Positions 10,401 through 19,036 are shown, counted from the first letter of the stretch. The stretch is DNA of 64,000 nucleotides from CAXBNB01 sp040151475 (GCF_040151475.1 NZ_JBDKWG010000113.1:1-64000), one strand, 5' to 3'. Numbers and translations are program-made. Notes: generated by a model from the letters alone, not told the origin.

Positions 10401-12015
10401 AGATGCATCAGGAAAAATCACAAAAGGAACAATCAAAATCAATTACACCAATACCAATTACTCATTCTCAGGAGGCATCTTATTCAGAGAAAACCAAATC
10501 GGAGTAGAAAATCTGGTACTGGTAGATGCTCTCAACAATAAAGCCACCTTTAACGGGGGTATTTTTCATGATAGCTTTCAACATTTCGTACTTGATATTT
10601 CAGGAAAGTATGAAAACTTCAAGCTGTTAAATACGGGTTCTAAAGATAACAAACTCTATTATGGTTCGGCCAATGCTACCGGAGACATCAGTATCTTGGG
10701 AGCAATAAACAACCTACAAATAGATGCCAGAGCAAAAACCACTAAAGGAACAAGAATCTCTATACCTATTGGTGAATTATCCGAGTATAACGTAGAGCAA
10801 AAAGATTATATAACGTTTGTTGACCTTAAAGATCCGGAACATCAAAAAAGAATGGCTGAGATTGCAAAAGAAGAAATCGACCTAAAAGGTTTAAAGCTTG
10901 ATTTTGATATAGAATTGACCAATGATGCCTACACAGAATTAATATTCGATGTGAAAGCTGGAGATATCATCAGAGGAAGAGGAAATGGAAATATTAAACT
11001 CCAGATAGACCCTTATGGAGATTTTAACATGTTTGGAGATTTACAAATAGAATCTGGTGGATACAATTTCACTCTTTACAATATCATCAACAAAGAATTT
11101 GATATTCAAAAAGGCAGTAGCATATCCTGGTATGGTGATCCGTATGGAGCAAAAATGAACATTAATGCGAGATACCGCCAGCTCGCTTCACTAGCACCTA
11201 TACTTACTGGTGTCAATGCAGACAATTCCCCGGATTTAAGAACAAAGTACCCCTCTATCGTTGATCTCTATCTAAAAGGAAATTTACTTTCTCCCGAAAT
11301 AAGTTTTGATATCAATATTGAGGATTATCCTGATAATGTTAACCTTAACACAGGAGGAAGCATCCCTTTGGATGCACAGATCAGTGCTTTTAAAAACAGG
11401 TTAGCAGCAAATGAACAAGAGATGAAACGTCAGGTTTTTAGTCTGGTCATATTGAGAAAATTTTCTCCTGAAAACAGTTTCCAGGTTAATGGATCACAAA
11501 CTTTCGGCAACAGTCTTAGTGAATTTGTATCCAACCAATTGAGTTATTGGGCTACTCAGGTAGATGAAAATCTGGAAGTAGATGTAAATCTTCCTGTCTT
11601 AAGTGATGAGGCCTTCAACACATTTCAGTTACGATTGTCATACTCATTTTTAGACGGTAGATTAAAGGTAACCAGAGGTGGTGGTTTCGCCAACAATAAC
11701 AGCAATAGCAATTCTGACCTTTCTTCCATCATTGGTGATTGGACAGTGGAGTATTTACTAACACCAGACGGCAGATTCAGAGCAAAAATGTATAGTCGCT
11801 CCAACATAAACACTGCTGCACGAGAACTGGGGGAAAATAGCACAGAGACAGGATTTAGCCTTCAATTTGTCAGAAGTTTTGATCAACTCAAAAACATTTT
11901 AATTGATTCCCGAGAAAAGAATCAGAAAAATAATGAAACCAGTGATTCAACATTAAATAAGGTTCAGGGGGTTCGTAAAGAGGAAGAGGAAAACTCAGTT
12001 TCAAAAAGTAAATAA
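7414..12015 (+). CDS. tamB: Translocation/assembly module TamB (DUF490)
   Basis: This very long protein (about 1533 residues) has one N-terminal membrane anchor at about residues 13-37. Repetitive beta-rich AsmA/TamB-type repeats follow. A C-terminal DUF490 domain carries the characteristic FDIQKGSSISWYGDPYGAKM and QLSYWATQ segments. Proteins of this type bridge inner and outer membranes and are linked to barrel assembly or phospholipid transport. The ATG at 7414 is preferred to the TTG immediately before it. The final 35 residues are charged and low-complexity. It is divergent from tsaD. Confidence 0.93.
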   Translation: MEDTENKENLIWNWKQVLLYIPVFFLIFFALVVTIIQIPIVQTKILNSLSQVVSSKTDYNIEIGHVNLSWYDNILFDDLKIYDNQDSVLLTTHHISANIGLYDLIVNKKVIFDEIELQNPAVHLIKKTDSTAINISEFIIQLKQNQQNKSSQSSPVIIESIKINNGTFTYNDLTKPLLEERKDYTHFGYKNISATANHFVQKADSIDFDLISMNATDIKEQLNIKSLSGLFSYCNQSITFSSLDLKTDKSQIRDSLRLNYASSSALSYFVDSVSFFVNLDSSFISSDDIALFAPNIDHINQTYELSGEIQGLIGDLRAKNIHLKFGQNTLIEGDLNFFGLPKVKETFIDVNLGRATLSPEDFLRYIPEQYRKNLPNTGTIEFKGQYLGFPTDFVSHGTFTMAAGFIKSDLNFKLEEGKKAQYSGNLILRDFDLGQVFNNEKLLQKIYFNGNIKGKGLDIKSAVLHLNAKIDSIGVMGYKYSNIYANGDLANGYFEGILQTKDPNLVFDGQVNIDIRNHRDKINISACLDALNLQPLGFSERNIFISSRIEVDIKEFHIDSLKGYINLKNPKLIIDSDKLELDSVKFLSFLVGDERTVSLETDGLSAEAKGNFKNSTVLNEFNNLYKELWLNIRNNQDSIDLYYSQKEVEIETFEVALKINLRDANKFVQPFYPNIQLSKGIILEGKFVSDKTSILSLNTNLDSLIINSNLFLQNQLDISISKKNSYRNTLSSFFLSSKEQNWNGNSRTDNIYLESIWSNNHVDLEFNLDQKEIKNTLNLRATIDFSQDSINFHFLESDIQALGKYWKFDSTNQITYINDKLDFNNVKLIQGIQSLALNGTLSDNASDQLHFDIREFNVSSLNSLLPMQISGVVDGNIDINKLENDVLIESNLRAKSFYIEDFLVGDIDCFSDWENNRDRLGMDFTVNRANKRIIDVNGYFYPKKDNNQLEMSAVFDSANLNVIQPFVKDQFSNLSGFASGKFSISGNPSSPILDSKDASGKITKGTIKINYTNTNYSFSGGILFRENQIGVENLVLVDALNNKATFNGGIFHDSFQHFVLDISGKYENFKLLNTGSKDNKLYYGSANATGDISILGAINNLQIDARAKTTKGTRISIPIGELSEYNVEQKDYITFVDLKDPEHQKRMAEIAKEEIDLKGLKLDFDIELTNDAYTELIFDVKAGDIIRGRGNGNIKLQIDPYGDFNMFGDLQIESGGYNFTLYNIINKEFDIQKGSSISWYGDPYGAKMNINARYRQLASLAPILTGVNADNSPDLRTKYPSIVDLYLKGNLLSPEISFDINIEDYPDNVNLNTGGSIPLDAQISAFKNRLAANEQEMKRQVFSLVILRKFSPENSFQVNGSQTFGNSLSEFVSNQLSYWATQVDENLEVDVNLPVLSDEAFNTFQLRLSYSFLDGRLKVTRGGGFANNNSNSNSDLSSIIGDWTVEYLLTPDGRFRAKMYSRSNINTAARELGENSTETGFSLQFVRSFDQLKNILIDSREKNQKNNETSDSTLNKVQGVRKEEEENSVSKSK

Positions 12016-12098
12016 AGATTTGCTTACAATAAATTTTCTGATAGTTTATTATTATGTATTTTTATGTAATTGATTTGTCCACCTTTTAATTCAAAAAA

Positions 12099-12485
12099 AT
12101 GCATCTAAATGAATTTATGAAGTCATATGCTGAGGAGATTAAAGGAAACTACTCTGAATACGATGACGAAAGATCTGTAATTATCGTTCCCTTACAAGAT
12201 GAGCGGTTTCAAGCTGTCATTGCAGAAATTACAGAAAAGGAGCAAAGGATAAACATTTCCTCCAAAGTATGCGACTCGGAAGAAAACCTCGATATAAGAG
12301 AATTGTTGATAGAAAATCATAAATATCCTTATTGCAAGTTCTCATTGTCTAATGGGTTTCTAAAAGTAGAATCAGTATTCAATACCAAAATTTTCAATGA
12401 AGAGTTGTTAAAAAAAGTGATACTGGATGTAGCAAATCTTGCCGACCAATGGGAGTTCAAAATAACAGGAAAAGACATTTTCTAA
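12099..12485 (+). CDS. Small hypothetical protein, YbjN-like
   Basis: The 128-residue soluble protein has no signal peptide, membrane segment or cysteine-rich motif. The alternating pattern (SVIIVPLQDERFQAVIAEIT, then KFSLSNGFLKVESVF, then a C-terminal helix) resembles the alpha/beta fold of YbjN or secretion-chaperone-like proteins, but this is only a shape impression. It lies between tamB and rnpB on the same strand. No function can be assigned. Confidence 0.7.
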   Translation: MHLNEFMKSYAEEIKGNYSEYDDERSVIIVPLQDERFQAVIAEITEKEQRINISSKVCDSEENLDIRELLIENHKYPYCKFSLSNGFLKVESVFNTKIFNEELLKKVILDVANLADQWEFKITGKDIF

Positions 12486-12546
12486 CGTATTCTCAAAAAT
12501 CTTCCTTTATAAATTCATAAAGCTCAGTCTATTCATTCTTAATTAT

Positions 12547-12554
12547 TAAATTTG
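12547..12554 (+). promoter_or_regulatory. -7 promoter box for rnpB
   Basis: TAAATTTG is an exact match to TAnnTTTG. It ends 5 bases before the predicted 5' end of the RNase P RNA, where a -7 element should be. No TTG is seen at the -33 position. Confidence 0.6.
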
Positions 12555-12559
12555 TGCTT

Positions 12560-12935
12560 AACAGACCGCCTTATCGCTCCATATCATGGAGAGGAAAGTC
12601 CGGGCAGCATAGGGTATCGTACTTCCTAACAGGAAGGTGTTCTTTTAACAGAGCACAGAAAGTGCAACAGAAAATATACCGCTTCTTCTGATTCGTCAGA
12701 AATGGAGTAAGGGTGAAATGGTGGAGTAAGAGCCCACCGCATTTTGAGTGATTAAAATGGCAGTGTAAACCTTACGAGCTGAAAGATCAAATAAATCCTG
12801 TTCAAAACGACCCGTTTTATCTCAACTTGTTGAGAAGCAGGAAGGGTAGATTGATAGACTTTGTCAGCAATGGCAAAGCCAGATAAATGATAAGGATCCA
12901 TTTATGGATACAGAACCCGGCTTATAGGTCTGTTT
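12560..12935 (+). ncRNA. rnpB: RNase P RNA, bacterial class A
   Basis: The approximately 376-base RNA has the conserved P4 5' half and CR-I (GAGGAAAGTCCGGGC near 12590-12604). The universal 3' element ACAGAACCCGGCTTA sits near 12911-12925. The P1 helix closes from AACAGACC (12560-12567) with GGTCTGTT (12927-12934). It is the ribozyme that removes 5' leaders from tRNA precursors. Its ends are set from the P1 pairing. Confidence 0.95.
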
Positions 12936-12984
12936 TAAAAACAAATGGCATAGACATTCATCTATTAAAACACAAACAACTATT

Positions 12985-14145
12985 ATGGCGAAGAAGATAT
13001 TGATCATTGATGACGAAATAAGCATTAGAAACACTCTCCGCGATATCCTTGAATATGAGAAATACGACATTGAAGAAGCCGAAAATGGAAAATTAGGGCT
13101 TGAGATGATTCTTCAAAATGACTATGATATTGTCCTTTGCGATATTAAAATGCCTGAAATGGACGGAATGGAGGTTCTGGAAAAAGCTCAGGAATCCGGC
13201 ACAAATGCTCAATTCATAATGATTTCAGCGCATGGTAACATTGAAACTGCAGTTGAAGCTACCAAAATAGGAGCATTTGATTTTGTTCAAAAACCCCCGG
13301 ATCTTAACCGATTGCTCTTAACTATTCGCAATGCGAGTGAAAAATCAAATCTGGTAACTGAAACAAAAATACTCAAGCGGAAAGTGTCCAAATCGATGGA
13401 AATCGTGGGAGAATCAGAAGGGATACTTGAAGTCAAAGAGATGATTGAAAAAGTAGCTCCAACAGAAGCCAGAGTCTTTATCTTCGGAGCTAATGGTACT
13501 GGAAAAGAACTTGTTGCCAACGCCATACACAAGCTAAGTAACCGATCCAAAATGCCGCTAATAGAAGTAAATTGCGCTGCTATTCCATCCGAATTGATTG
13601 AAAGTGAGTTATTTGGCCATGAAAAAGGATCCTTTACTTCAGCTATAAAAAGGAGAATCGGAAAATTTGAACAGGCTGATGGTGGTACATTATTCTTAGA
13701 TGAAGTAGGCGATATGAGCTTATCAGCTCAGGCCAAAGTTCTCAGAGCTCTACAAGAAAACAAAATCACCAGAGTAGGTGGAGATAAAGAAATTAGTGTT
13801 AATGTCAGAGTAATCGCAGCAACAAACAAAAACCTTAAAGAAGAAATTGCCAACAATAATTTCAGAGAGGATCTTTACCACAGGCTTAGTGTAATCGTCA
13901 TTAATGTTCCAACTTTAAAAGAAAGAAAAGAAGATATTCCACTTTTAGTTGATAAATTTCTTGCCGACATAGCAGAAAGCTACGGAATCATGCCTAAAAA
14001 AATTGATCCAGAAGCTCTAAGTTTACTTCAAAATGGAAATTGGAGTGGTAATATTAGAGAATTGCGTAACGTATTGGAGCGACTTATAATAATGAGCGAT
14101 AAAACCATCTCAGAAGCGCATGTTAAAAAGTATGCGGATATATAA
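12985..14145 (+). CDS. Sigma-54-type response regulator without DNA-binding domain
   Basis: This 386-residue NtrC-like protein has a receiver domain (1-120; acidic pocket D9/D10, phospho-acceptor Asp53 in LCDIKMP). A sigma-54 AAA+ ATPase domain covers about 138-370, with Walker A GANGTGKE at 168-175 and Walker B GGTLFLDE at 233-240. The sigma-54 contact loop is GSFTSA at 215-220 instead of GAFTGA. The protein ends at residue 386, just after the ATPase C-terminal helices, so the Fis-type helix-turn-helix is missing. It presumably acts without specific DNA binding or through a partner. No histidine kinase is adjacent, and it lies 50 bases after rnpB. Confidence 0.9.
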   Translation: MAKKILIIDDEISIRNTLRDILEYEKYDIEEAENGKLGLEMILQNDYDIVLCDIKMPEMDGMEVLEKAQESGTNAQFIMISAHGNIETAVEATKIGAFDFVQKPPDLNRLLLTIRNASEKSNLVTETKILKRKVSKSMEIVGESEGILEVKEMIEKVAPTEARVFIFGANGTGKELVANAIHKLSNRSKMPLIEVNCAAIPSELIESELFGHEKGSFTSAIKRRIGKFEQADGGTLFLDEVGDMSLSAQAKVLRALQENKITRVGGDKEISVNVRVIAATNKNLKEEIANNNFREDLYHRLSVIVINVPTLKERKEDIPLLVDKFLADIAESYGIMPKKIDPEALSLLQNGNWSGNIRELRNVLERLIIMSDKTISEAHVKKYADI

Positions 14146-14165
14146 CTACATCCACATATCCTGAT

Positions 14166-14282
14166 TTATTTTGACAAGTTCACACTCTTCACATCATTCT
14201 GTGCGTAAGTAGGACAAGTTCTTTGAGTACAAGCAGTTGCTGCTAAAACAACAAAAGCTAAGATTAAGGCTTTTAATTTCAT
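14166..14282 (-). CDS. 38-residue small lipoprotein
   Basis: This short open frame starts at the ATG at 14282 and ends with TAA. It encodes a positively charged start (MKLK), a hydrophobic stretch and a lipobox-like ATAC (Cys18). A short tail CTQRTCPTYAQ follows, with a second cysteine at residue 23. The design matches the very small lipoproteins common in Bacteroidota, and from memory the CPTY tail recurs in such proteins. It is convergent with the response regulator gene (20 bases apart). The function is unknown. Confidence 0.65.
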   Translation of the reverse strand: MKLKALILAFVVLAATACTQRTCPTYAQNDVKSVNLSK

Positions 14283-14399
14283 AATAGTAGAGTTTAACAC
14301 AATTTTACCTATCTAGGCTTAAATATATATAAAATGACAATCAGTTCAAAAAAAAATAAATATAATACAATGTGCCAGGCCAATTATACAATAAAAGAT

Positions 14400-15392
14400 C
14401 TATGACACCAATAAATTACAACCTCTGATATCAGAGTTGTCAATTCTTCCCAAAACCTCAAATTTATTGTCATTATTTATCATTCCAATATCTTTTGTTT
14501 CAATAAATGAACAAGAATGAATATTTGCCAAATCTATTACATTTATTCCTCCGATTTTACCCTTTTGTAAAAAATTAAACGGATCATTAATATCACGTAT
14601 TATAACTCTCATCCATTTTGACATTTCAAATTGACCTGCACCTTTAGAGTAAGCCTGGGACATCAACTCCGTCATACCATATTCTGAATGAATTGTTTCC
14701 ACTCCAAACTTCTTTTTCAAATGAGCATGAAGTTCCTCTTTTGTCAATTCATCTCTTCTGCCCTTCATCCCCCCTGTTTCAATAATTATTAGATTAGGAA
14801 ATTTCTTTTTTATATGTTCAGAAAAATCGAGAAGTGCAAAAGATACGCCGAACAACACAACATTTCCCTTGTCTTTTGATGCGTTTTCAATAGTAGTTAA
14901 CAAATTTTCATAGTCATACAAATAATATCCCGAAAATTCCGAATCACTATTTTCTATAAAGAAATCTATCATATCTACCAAACCGGAATCTCCCTGCTCC
15001 TGATAAGAAGGCAATAGGGCCAGGATCACAGTATCTTTTATCTCATCAACATACATCTTTTCATAAATATCCCTTGACACCAAATGGTAAAAATCAGTAT
15101 CCTCCACAAGATGACAACTCCGTACTGAAGAAGTAGTTCCACTACTCAAAAATTTCTTTTGCAACTTCCAATCCCCGGTCTTCACTTCAAAAGACTTGAA
15201 AAATTCGATTGGTAGAAATGGAATTTCTTTAATTTCGTGAACATGATCTGGAGATATATTTAAATTTCTAATATAATCGCCGTAAACCAAATTGTTGTGG
15301 TATTGATAATTAAATATTTCCAGAGCAATATCTTCAAATGAATTTGAACCTTTGTTGAAAAGAGATTTTTTAAAATCATTTAAAGAATTCAC
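14400..15392 (-). CDS. LuxE-like acyl-protein synthetase
   Basis: The 330-residue protein (GTG start) belongs to the LuxE/acyl-protein synthetase branch of the adenylate-forming enzymes. The phosphate-binding loop LSSGTTSSVRS lies near residues 82-92. An ETGGMKGRRDELT block and SEYGMTELMSQAY follow, matching adenylation core motifs. These enzymes activate a fatty acid or other carboxylate as an adenylate and transfer it to a cysteine. No luxCDAB genes are nearby, so bioluminescence is not implied. The natural substrate may belong to a cell-envelope or secondary-metabolite pathway. Confidence 0.85.
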   Translation of the reverse strand: MNSLNDFKKSLFNKGSNSFEDIALEIFNYQYHNNLVYGDYIRNLNISPDHVHEIKEIPFLPIEFFKSFEVKTGDWKLQKKFLSSGTTSSVRSCHLVEDTDFYHLVSRDIYEKMYVDEIKDTVILALLPSYQEQGDSGLVDMIDFFIENSDSEFSGYYLYDYENLLTTIENASKDKGNVVLFGVSFALLDFSEHIKKKFPNLIIIETGGMKGRRDELTKEELHAHLKKKFGVETIHSEYGMTELMSQAYSKGAGQFEMSKWMRVIIRDINDPFNFLQKGKIGGINVIDLANIHSCSFIETKDIGMINNDNKFEVLGRIDNSDIRGCNLLVS

Positions 15393-15449
15393 AGTGAAAT
15401 TAGTTAAGGGTTTATTGTATAATAATTGTATTATATTCGATTAAATTAG

Positions 15450-15457
15450 CAAATGTA
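15450..15457 (-). promoter_or_regulatory. Candidate -7 box for the LuxE-like gene
   Basis: The minus strand reads TACATTTG, an exact TAnnTTTG match 57 bases upstream of the GTG start. No TTG is present at the standard -33 spacing. Confidence 0.35.
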
Positions 15458-15469
15458 ATTGGAATACGA

Positions 15470-16306
15470 ATGGTGTGTAAAGAATCCTGTGGAATTTATA
15501 TTTTTTCTAAGTTGTCAAAACTGATTTTAATCGTTTTTGGAGTTTTTTTATTCTCTTGTAATGCTCCTGATGACTTTCCTATTGAACCAAAAATAATAGG
15601 TTTTGATCAGGTAATATTCAAAGACCTCACCGATGCTCCCGACTCTCTTATTATATATATTAAATTCGAAGACGGAGATGGAGATCTGGGACTTAATAGG
15701 GATGAAAATGATTACCCCTATCAGGATTTCGATTTTGTGATTGATGAAGATGGCAGAATAGTCACACTTAGTGCTACCGATGTGAAACCCCCATTTCACC
15801 AGTTTGCATTTGATTCCGGAGTGAGACCCACTGAAATCAGTAAAACCGACAACAGGCCTACCTTTAGTTGTGATGATTACGACATATTATTTATAAATGA
15901 AGAACGCAATGTATTTATCCCCAAAGGAGCTAATACCAATAACATTGACTTAAGCCAATTTCATGAAGACACCATTTATGTTGTAAAAAATGAAAATCGT
16001 AATAATATTTTCGTTGATTTTTATAGAAAAAGAGGAAGTTCTTATGAATATATAGATTGGAAAAGAGCTTTTGACACCAATGGATGTGGCATAGATTTCA
16101 ATGCAAGGTTTCCAATTTTTGATATTCAAAGCCTAAACTCTTCTCTGGAAGGTACAATAAAGTACGGTATGACATCCAGTGGATTTAACATATTACTCCG
16201 CACTGATACATTCAAACTGTCAGTAAAAATCAAAGACAGACAGCTTCACGACAGCAATGTCATAGAAACTGGTGATCTTACTTTGCAGGATTTGACAGAA
16301 TTCTAA
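15470..16306 (+). CDS. Conserved-type hypothetical lipoprotein
   Basis: The 278-residue protein has a lipoprotein signal ending in LFSC at about residue 29. A beta-rich, acidic domain follows, including an Asp/Gly-rich FEDGDGDLGLNRDEND segment near residues 60-80 that looks like a Ca2+-binding loop. The gene overlaps the convergent E1 gene by 4 bases. No enzymatic motif is visible and I do not recognise a named family. Confidence 0.75.
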   Translation: MVCKESCGIYIFSKLSKLILIVFGVFLFSCNAPDDFPIEPKIIGFDQVIFKDLTDAPDSLIIYIKFEDGDGDLGLNRDENDYPYQDFDFVIDEDGRIVTLSATDVKPPFHQFAFDSGVRPTEISKTDNRPTFSCDDYDILFINEERNVFIPKGANTNNIDLSQFHEDTIYVVKNENRNNIFVDFYRKRGSSYEYIDWKRAFDTNGCGIDFNARFPIFDIQSLNSSLEGTIKYGMTSSGFNILLRTDTFKLSVKIKDRQLHDSNVIETGDLTLQDLTEF

Positions 16307-18711
16307 TACAAGGACGGAAAGCTAATAGGGTCAGTTTCCGACATTACTTCATAAACCTTTTCAAAAATTTCTTCTGCATTTGGTTTAGAATAATAGTCAC
16401 CGTCAGAACCATAAGCCGGCCTGTGCTCCTTTGATGATATGGTAAGAGGCTTAGAATCCAGGTACCTGTATCCTCCCTGCTCCTCCAGTACTTTTTGCAT
16501 CATATAAGCAGTAGCACCACCAGGCACATCTTCATCTGCAAAAACAATACGATTGGTTTTCTTAAGCGATTTCAATATCTCATTATTCAAGTCAAATGGA
16601 GCCAATGTTTGTACATCGATCACTTCAACATCAATACCAAAATCAGCCAACTGCTTAGCAGCCTCCATTACGATTCTACACATAGAGCCATAGGTCACTA
16701 CAGTAATGTCTTTACCTTCTTTTAGTATTTCCGGTTGACCAAGAGGCACCCTTATTTTTCCAATATTTTCAGGCAATTTTTCTTTTAGACGATACCCATT
16801 CAAACTTTCAATGATAATGGCTATATCGTCAGATTCAAGCATAGTATTGTAAAACCCGGCTGCCTGAGTCATATTCCTTGGCACCAACAAATAAATCCCT
16901 CTGAGAGAGCCCAATATCATACTCATTGGAGAACCTGAGTGCCACACTCCTTCCAATCTATGTCCTCTGGTTCGGATAATCAAGGGTGCTTTTTGCCCTC
17001 CTTTGGTTCTATAATGCAAACAGGCTAAATCGTCAGTCAAAACCTGAATACAGTAATATATATAGTCCAAATATTGGATTTCTGCAATAGGCCTAAGTCC
17101 ACGCAGCGCAGCACCTATCCCCTGGCCCATGATAGATGTTTCACGTATCCCGGTATCAGTTACCCTTAACTCGCCATATTTATCTTGCAAACCAGCCATT
17201 CCCTGATTCACATCTCCAATTTTCCCAACATCTTCTCCCATAGTAAAAACCAATGGGTTTCTTCTGAAGATATCATCAAACGCAGCATTCAATACCTCTC
17301 TGCCATCAACCAGCTTAAACTCCTTGGCATACACAGGGTGAATTGGGGCAACTTTTAGTGCTGACTGTTCAGACTCACTATATACGTGGCTTGAATATTC
17401 ATCATGCCTTAAAAGTTTTCTTTCGTTGATCCAATCAATAAGTAACTGTCTTTCCGGAAAATTTTCTTTGCGTGTCCACCTCAAACTCTTTTTTGCTGCC
17501 TTCTCAACATCCAGTTTATTAGGACTTACCGTCTCCCTTAAGGTGGTCATCAATTGAGTCAACTGTGTCCTATATTGACTCTTGGACGCCAGTTTATTTA
17601 TTATTTTCAGTACTTCGCTTACCTCGCCTTTAACACTTGCTAAATAGGCTTTCCAAGCAATATTCTTCGCATTTTTGGCAGTACTCTTTGCTTCTTCTTC
17701 TATTTCATCCAACTCATTGTCCGTTGCAATTCCTTCTGACAATATCCATTCACGCATTTGCTTAACGCAATCATACTTTCTTTCCCAGTCCAGCCGTTTT
17801 CTTGACTTATATCTTTCGTGAGATCCAGAAGTGGAGTGCCCTTGGGGTTGAGTCACCTCAATCACATGAACCAAAACCGGCACATGTTCCTCTCTTGCTA
17901 TTTTATCTGCCTTTTTAAATGTCTCACATAACCCTAAGTAATCCCATCCTTTTACTACAAATATTTCAATACCCTTTTCATTTTCATTTCTCTGAAAACC
18001 TGCCAAAGCTTTAGAAATACTACTTTTGGTGGTATGGTATTTATTTGGTACAGAAATACCATATTCATCGTCCCATACTGCAAGCACCATCGGCACTTGT
18101 AGTACTCCGGCTGCATTTATCATTTCAAGAAATGCTCCTTCTGAAGTAGATGCATTTCCAATTGTCCCAAATGCTACTTCATTTCCTTTATCAGAAAATG
18201 TCTTATATGAATGCAAATCAGGATTTTCTCTGTACAACTTAGAAGCATAACCCAACCCGAGTAAACGAGGGATTTGTCCGGCTGTACAGGAAATATCTGC
18301 ACTGGAATTCTTCATCTCCATGAGATTTTTCCAGTTTCCGTTTTCATCTAAAGACCTTGTTGCAAAGTGTCCATTCATTAATCTGCCAGCCGAAGCAGGC
18401 TCAGCTTTCACATCAGTATGAGCATATAATTGCGCAAAGAATTCCTGTGAAGTCAACTCTCCAATCGCCATCATAAAAGTCTGATCACGATAATATCCGG
18501 AACGGAAATCTCCGTTTCTGAATACTTTGGCCATTGCTATTTGTGGGATTTCTTTGCCATCACCGAAAATACCAAACTTGGCTTTTCCCATGAAGACCTC
18601 TTTTCTACCAATGTAACTATTCTCCCTGCTCTCTACTGCCAATTTGTAGTCACTCAATATTACCTCGGTTTGGAGTTCACTATCAACCGATAACTGAGTA
18701 AGGTCTTGCAT
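16303..18711 (-). CDS. 2-oxoacid dehydrogenase E1, alpha and beta subunits fused
   Basis: The 802-residue protein joins an E1 alpha-like half (about 1-450) to an E1 beta-like half (about 465-802). It belongs to the branched-chain or pyruvate-type 2-oxoacid dehydrogenase family, using thiamine diphosphate to decarboxylate a 2-oxoacid and acylate E2. The alpha half shows YYRDQTFMMAIGE. The thiamine-binding element reads IGNASTSEG then WDDEYGIS, where the classic motif is GDG...NN. The beta half has FTMGEDVG, TDTGIRETSIMGQGIG and VVTYGSM. Fused E1 genes of this kind are known in Bacteroidota. No E2 or E3 gene is nearby. A well-formed promoter lies just upstream. Confidence 0.92.
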   Translation of the reverse strand: MQDLTQLSVDSELQTEVILSDYKLAVESRENSYIGRKEVFMGKAKFGIFGDGKEIPQIAMAKVFRNGDFRSGYYRDQTFMMAIGELTSQEFFAQLYAHTDVKAEPASAGRLMNGHFATRSLDENGNWKNLMEMKNSSADISCTAGQIPRLLGLGYASKLYRENPDLHSYKTFSDKGNEVAFGTIGNASTSEGAFLEMINAAGVLQVPMVLAVWDDEYGISVPNKYHTTKSSISKALAGFQRNENEKGIEIFVVKGWDYLGLCETFKKADKIAREEHVPVLVHVIEVTQPQGHSTSGSHERYKSRKRLDWERKYDCVKQMREWILSEGIATDNELDEIEEEAKSTAKNAKNIAWKAYLASVKGEVSEVLKIINKLASKSQYRTQLTQLMTTLRETVSPNKLDVEKAAKKSLRWTRKENFPERQLLIDWINERKLLRHDEYSSHVYSESEQSALKVAPIHPVYAKEFKLVDGREVLNAAFDDIFRRNPLVFTMGEDVGKIGDVNQGMAGLQDKYGELRVTDTGIRETSIMGQGIGAALRGLRPIAEIQYLDYIYYCIQVLTDDLACLHYRTKGGQKAPLIIRTRGHRLEGVWHSGSPMSMILGSLRGIYLLVPRNMTQAAGFYNTMLESDDIAIIIESLNGYRLKEKLPENIGKIRVPLGQPEILKEGKDITVVTYGSMCRIVMEAAKQLADFGIDVEVIDVQTLAPFDLNNEILKSLKKTNRIVFADEDVPGGATAYMMQKVLEEQGGYRYLDSKPLTISSKEHRPAYGSDGDYYSKPNAEEIFEKVYEVMSETDPISFPSLY

Positions 18712-18756
18712 ACAGACAAAATGTATTTAGTGCTGAAATGTTAAATTATTAAGCCT

Positions 18757-18787
18757 CAAATTTATATAATTCAATGAATTTATCAAA
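18757..18787 (-). promoter_or_regulatory. Bacteroidota-type promoter for the E1 fusion
   Basis: On the minus strand a -33 TTTG (18784-18787) is followed after 19 bases by -7 TAAATTTG (18757-18764). This is an exact match to the TTTG-N19-TAnnTTTG arrangement of the Bacteroidota primary sigma factor. The expected start of transcription near 18750 gives a leader of about 40 bases. Confidence 0.75.
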
Positions 18788-19003
18788 AAGAATAAAACGA
18801 CACCAAAACCAATTTTTATATTGTTAATATTAAATAATATTAAGTAATAATAATATAATTCGTTTTTAATACATTTATTAAAATTTTATTCTTTAAATAT
18901 TGATTTTATTGACTAAAGAATACTCTTACAAAATATTATTAAAATAAAGTATTGAATATTAGCCTATAGGCTCTCCTGAGGATATATTTTTTAGCTTCTC
19001 CAA

Positions 19004-19011
19004 TATATTTG
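19004..19011 (+). promoter_or_regulatory. Candidate -7 box for alanine dehydrogenase
   Basis: TATATTTG matches TAnnTTTG and ends 25 bases before the ald ATG. No TTG lies at the expected -33 position, so this is a weaker candidate than the divergent E1 promoter. Confidence 0.45.
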
Positions 19012-19036
19012 CCTCACCAACAAATAAAATCGAGCC

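Larger units (their letters stand above)
18712..19036. other. AT-rich divergent intergenic region
   Basis: These 325 bases separate the E1 fusion (minus) from alanine dehydrogenase (plus). They are extremely AT-rich in the middle (about 18770-18960). They hold the E1 promoter and a candidate ald -7 box. I see no additional gene, RNA or strong inverted repeat. Confidence 0.6.

Noticed and set aside
14400..15392. LuxE-like gene as part of a bioluminescence operon
   Set aside because: No luxA, B, C or D genes are nearby. Similar synthetases occur in non-luminous bacteria.
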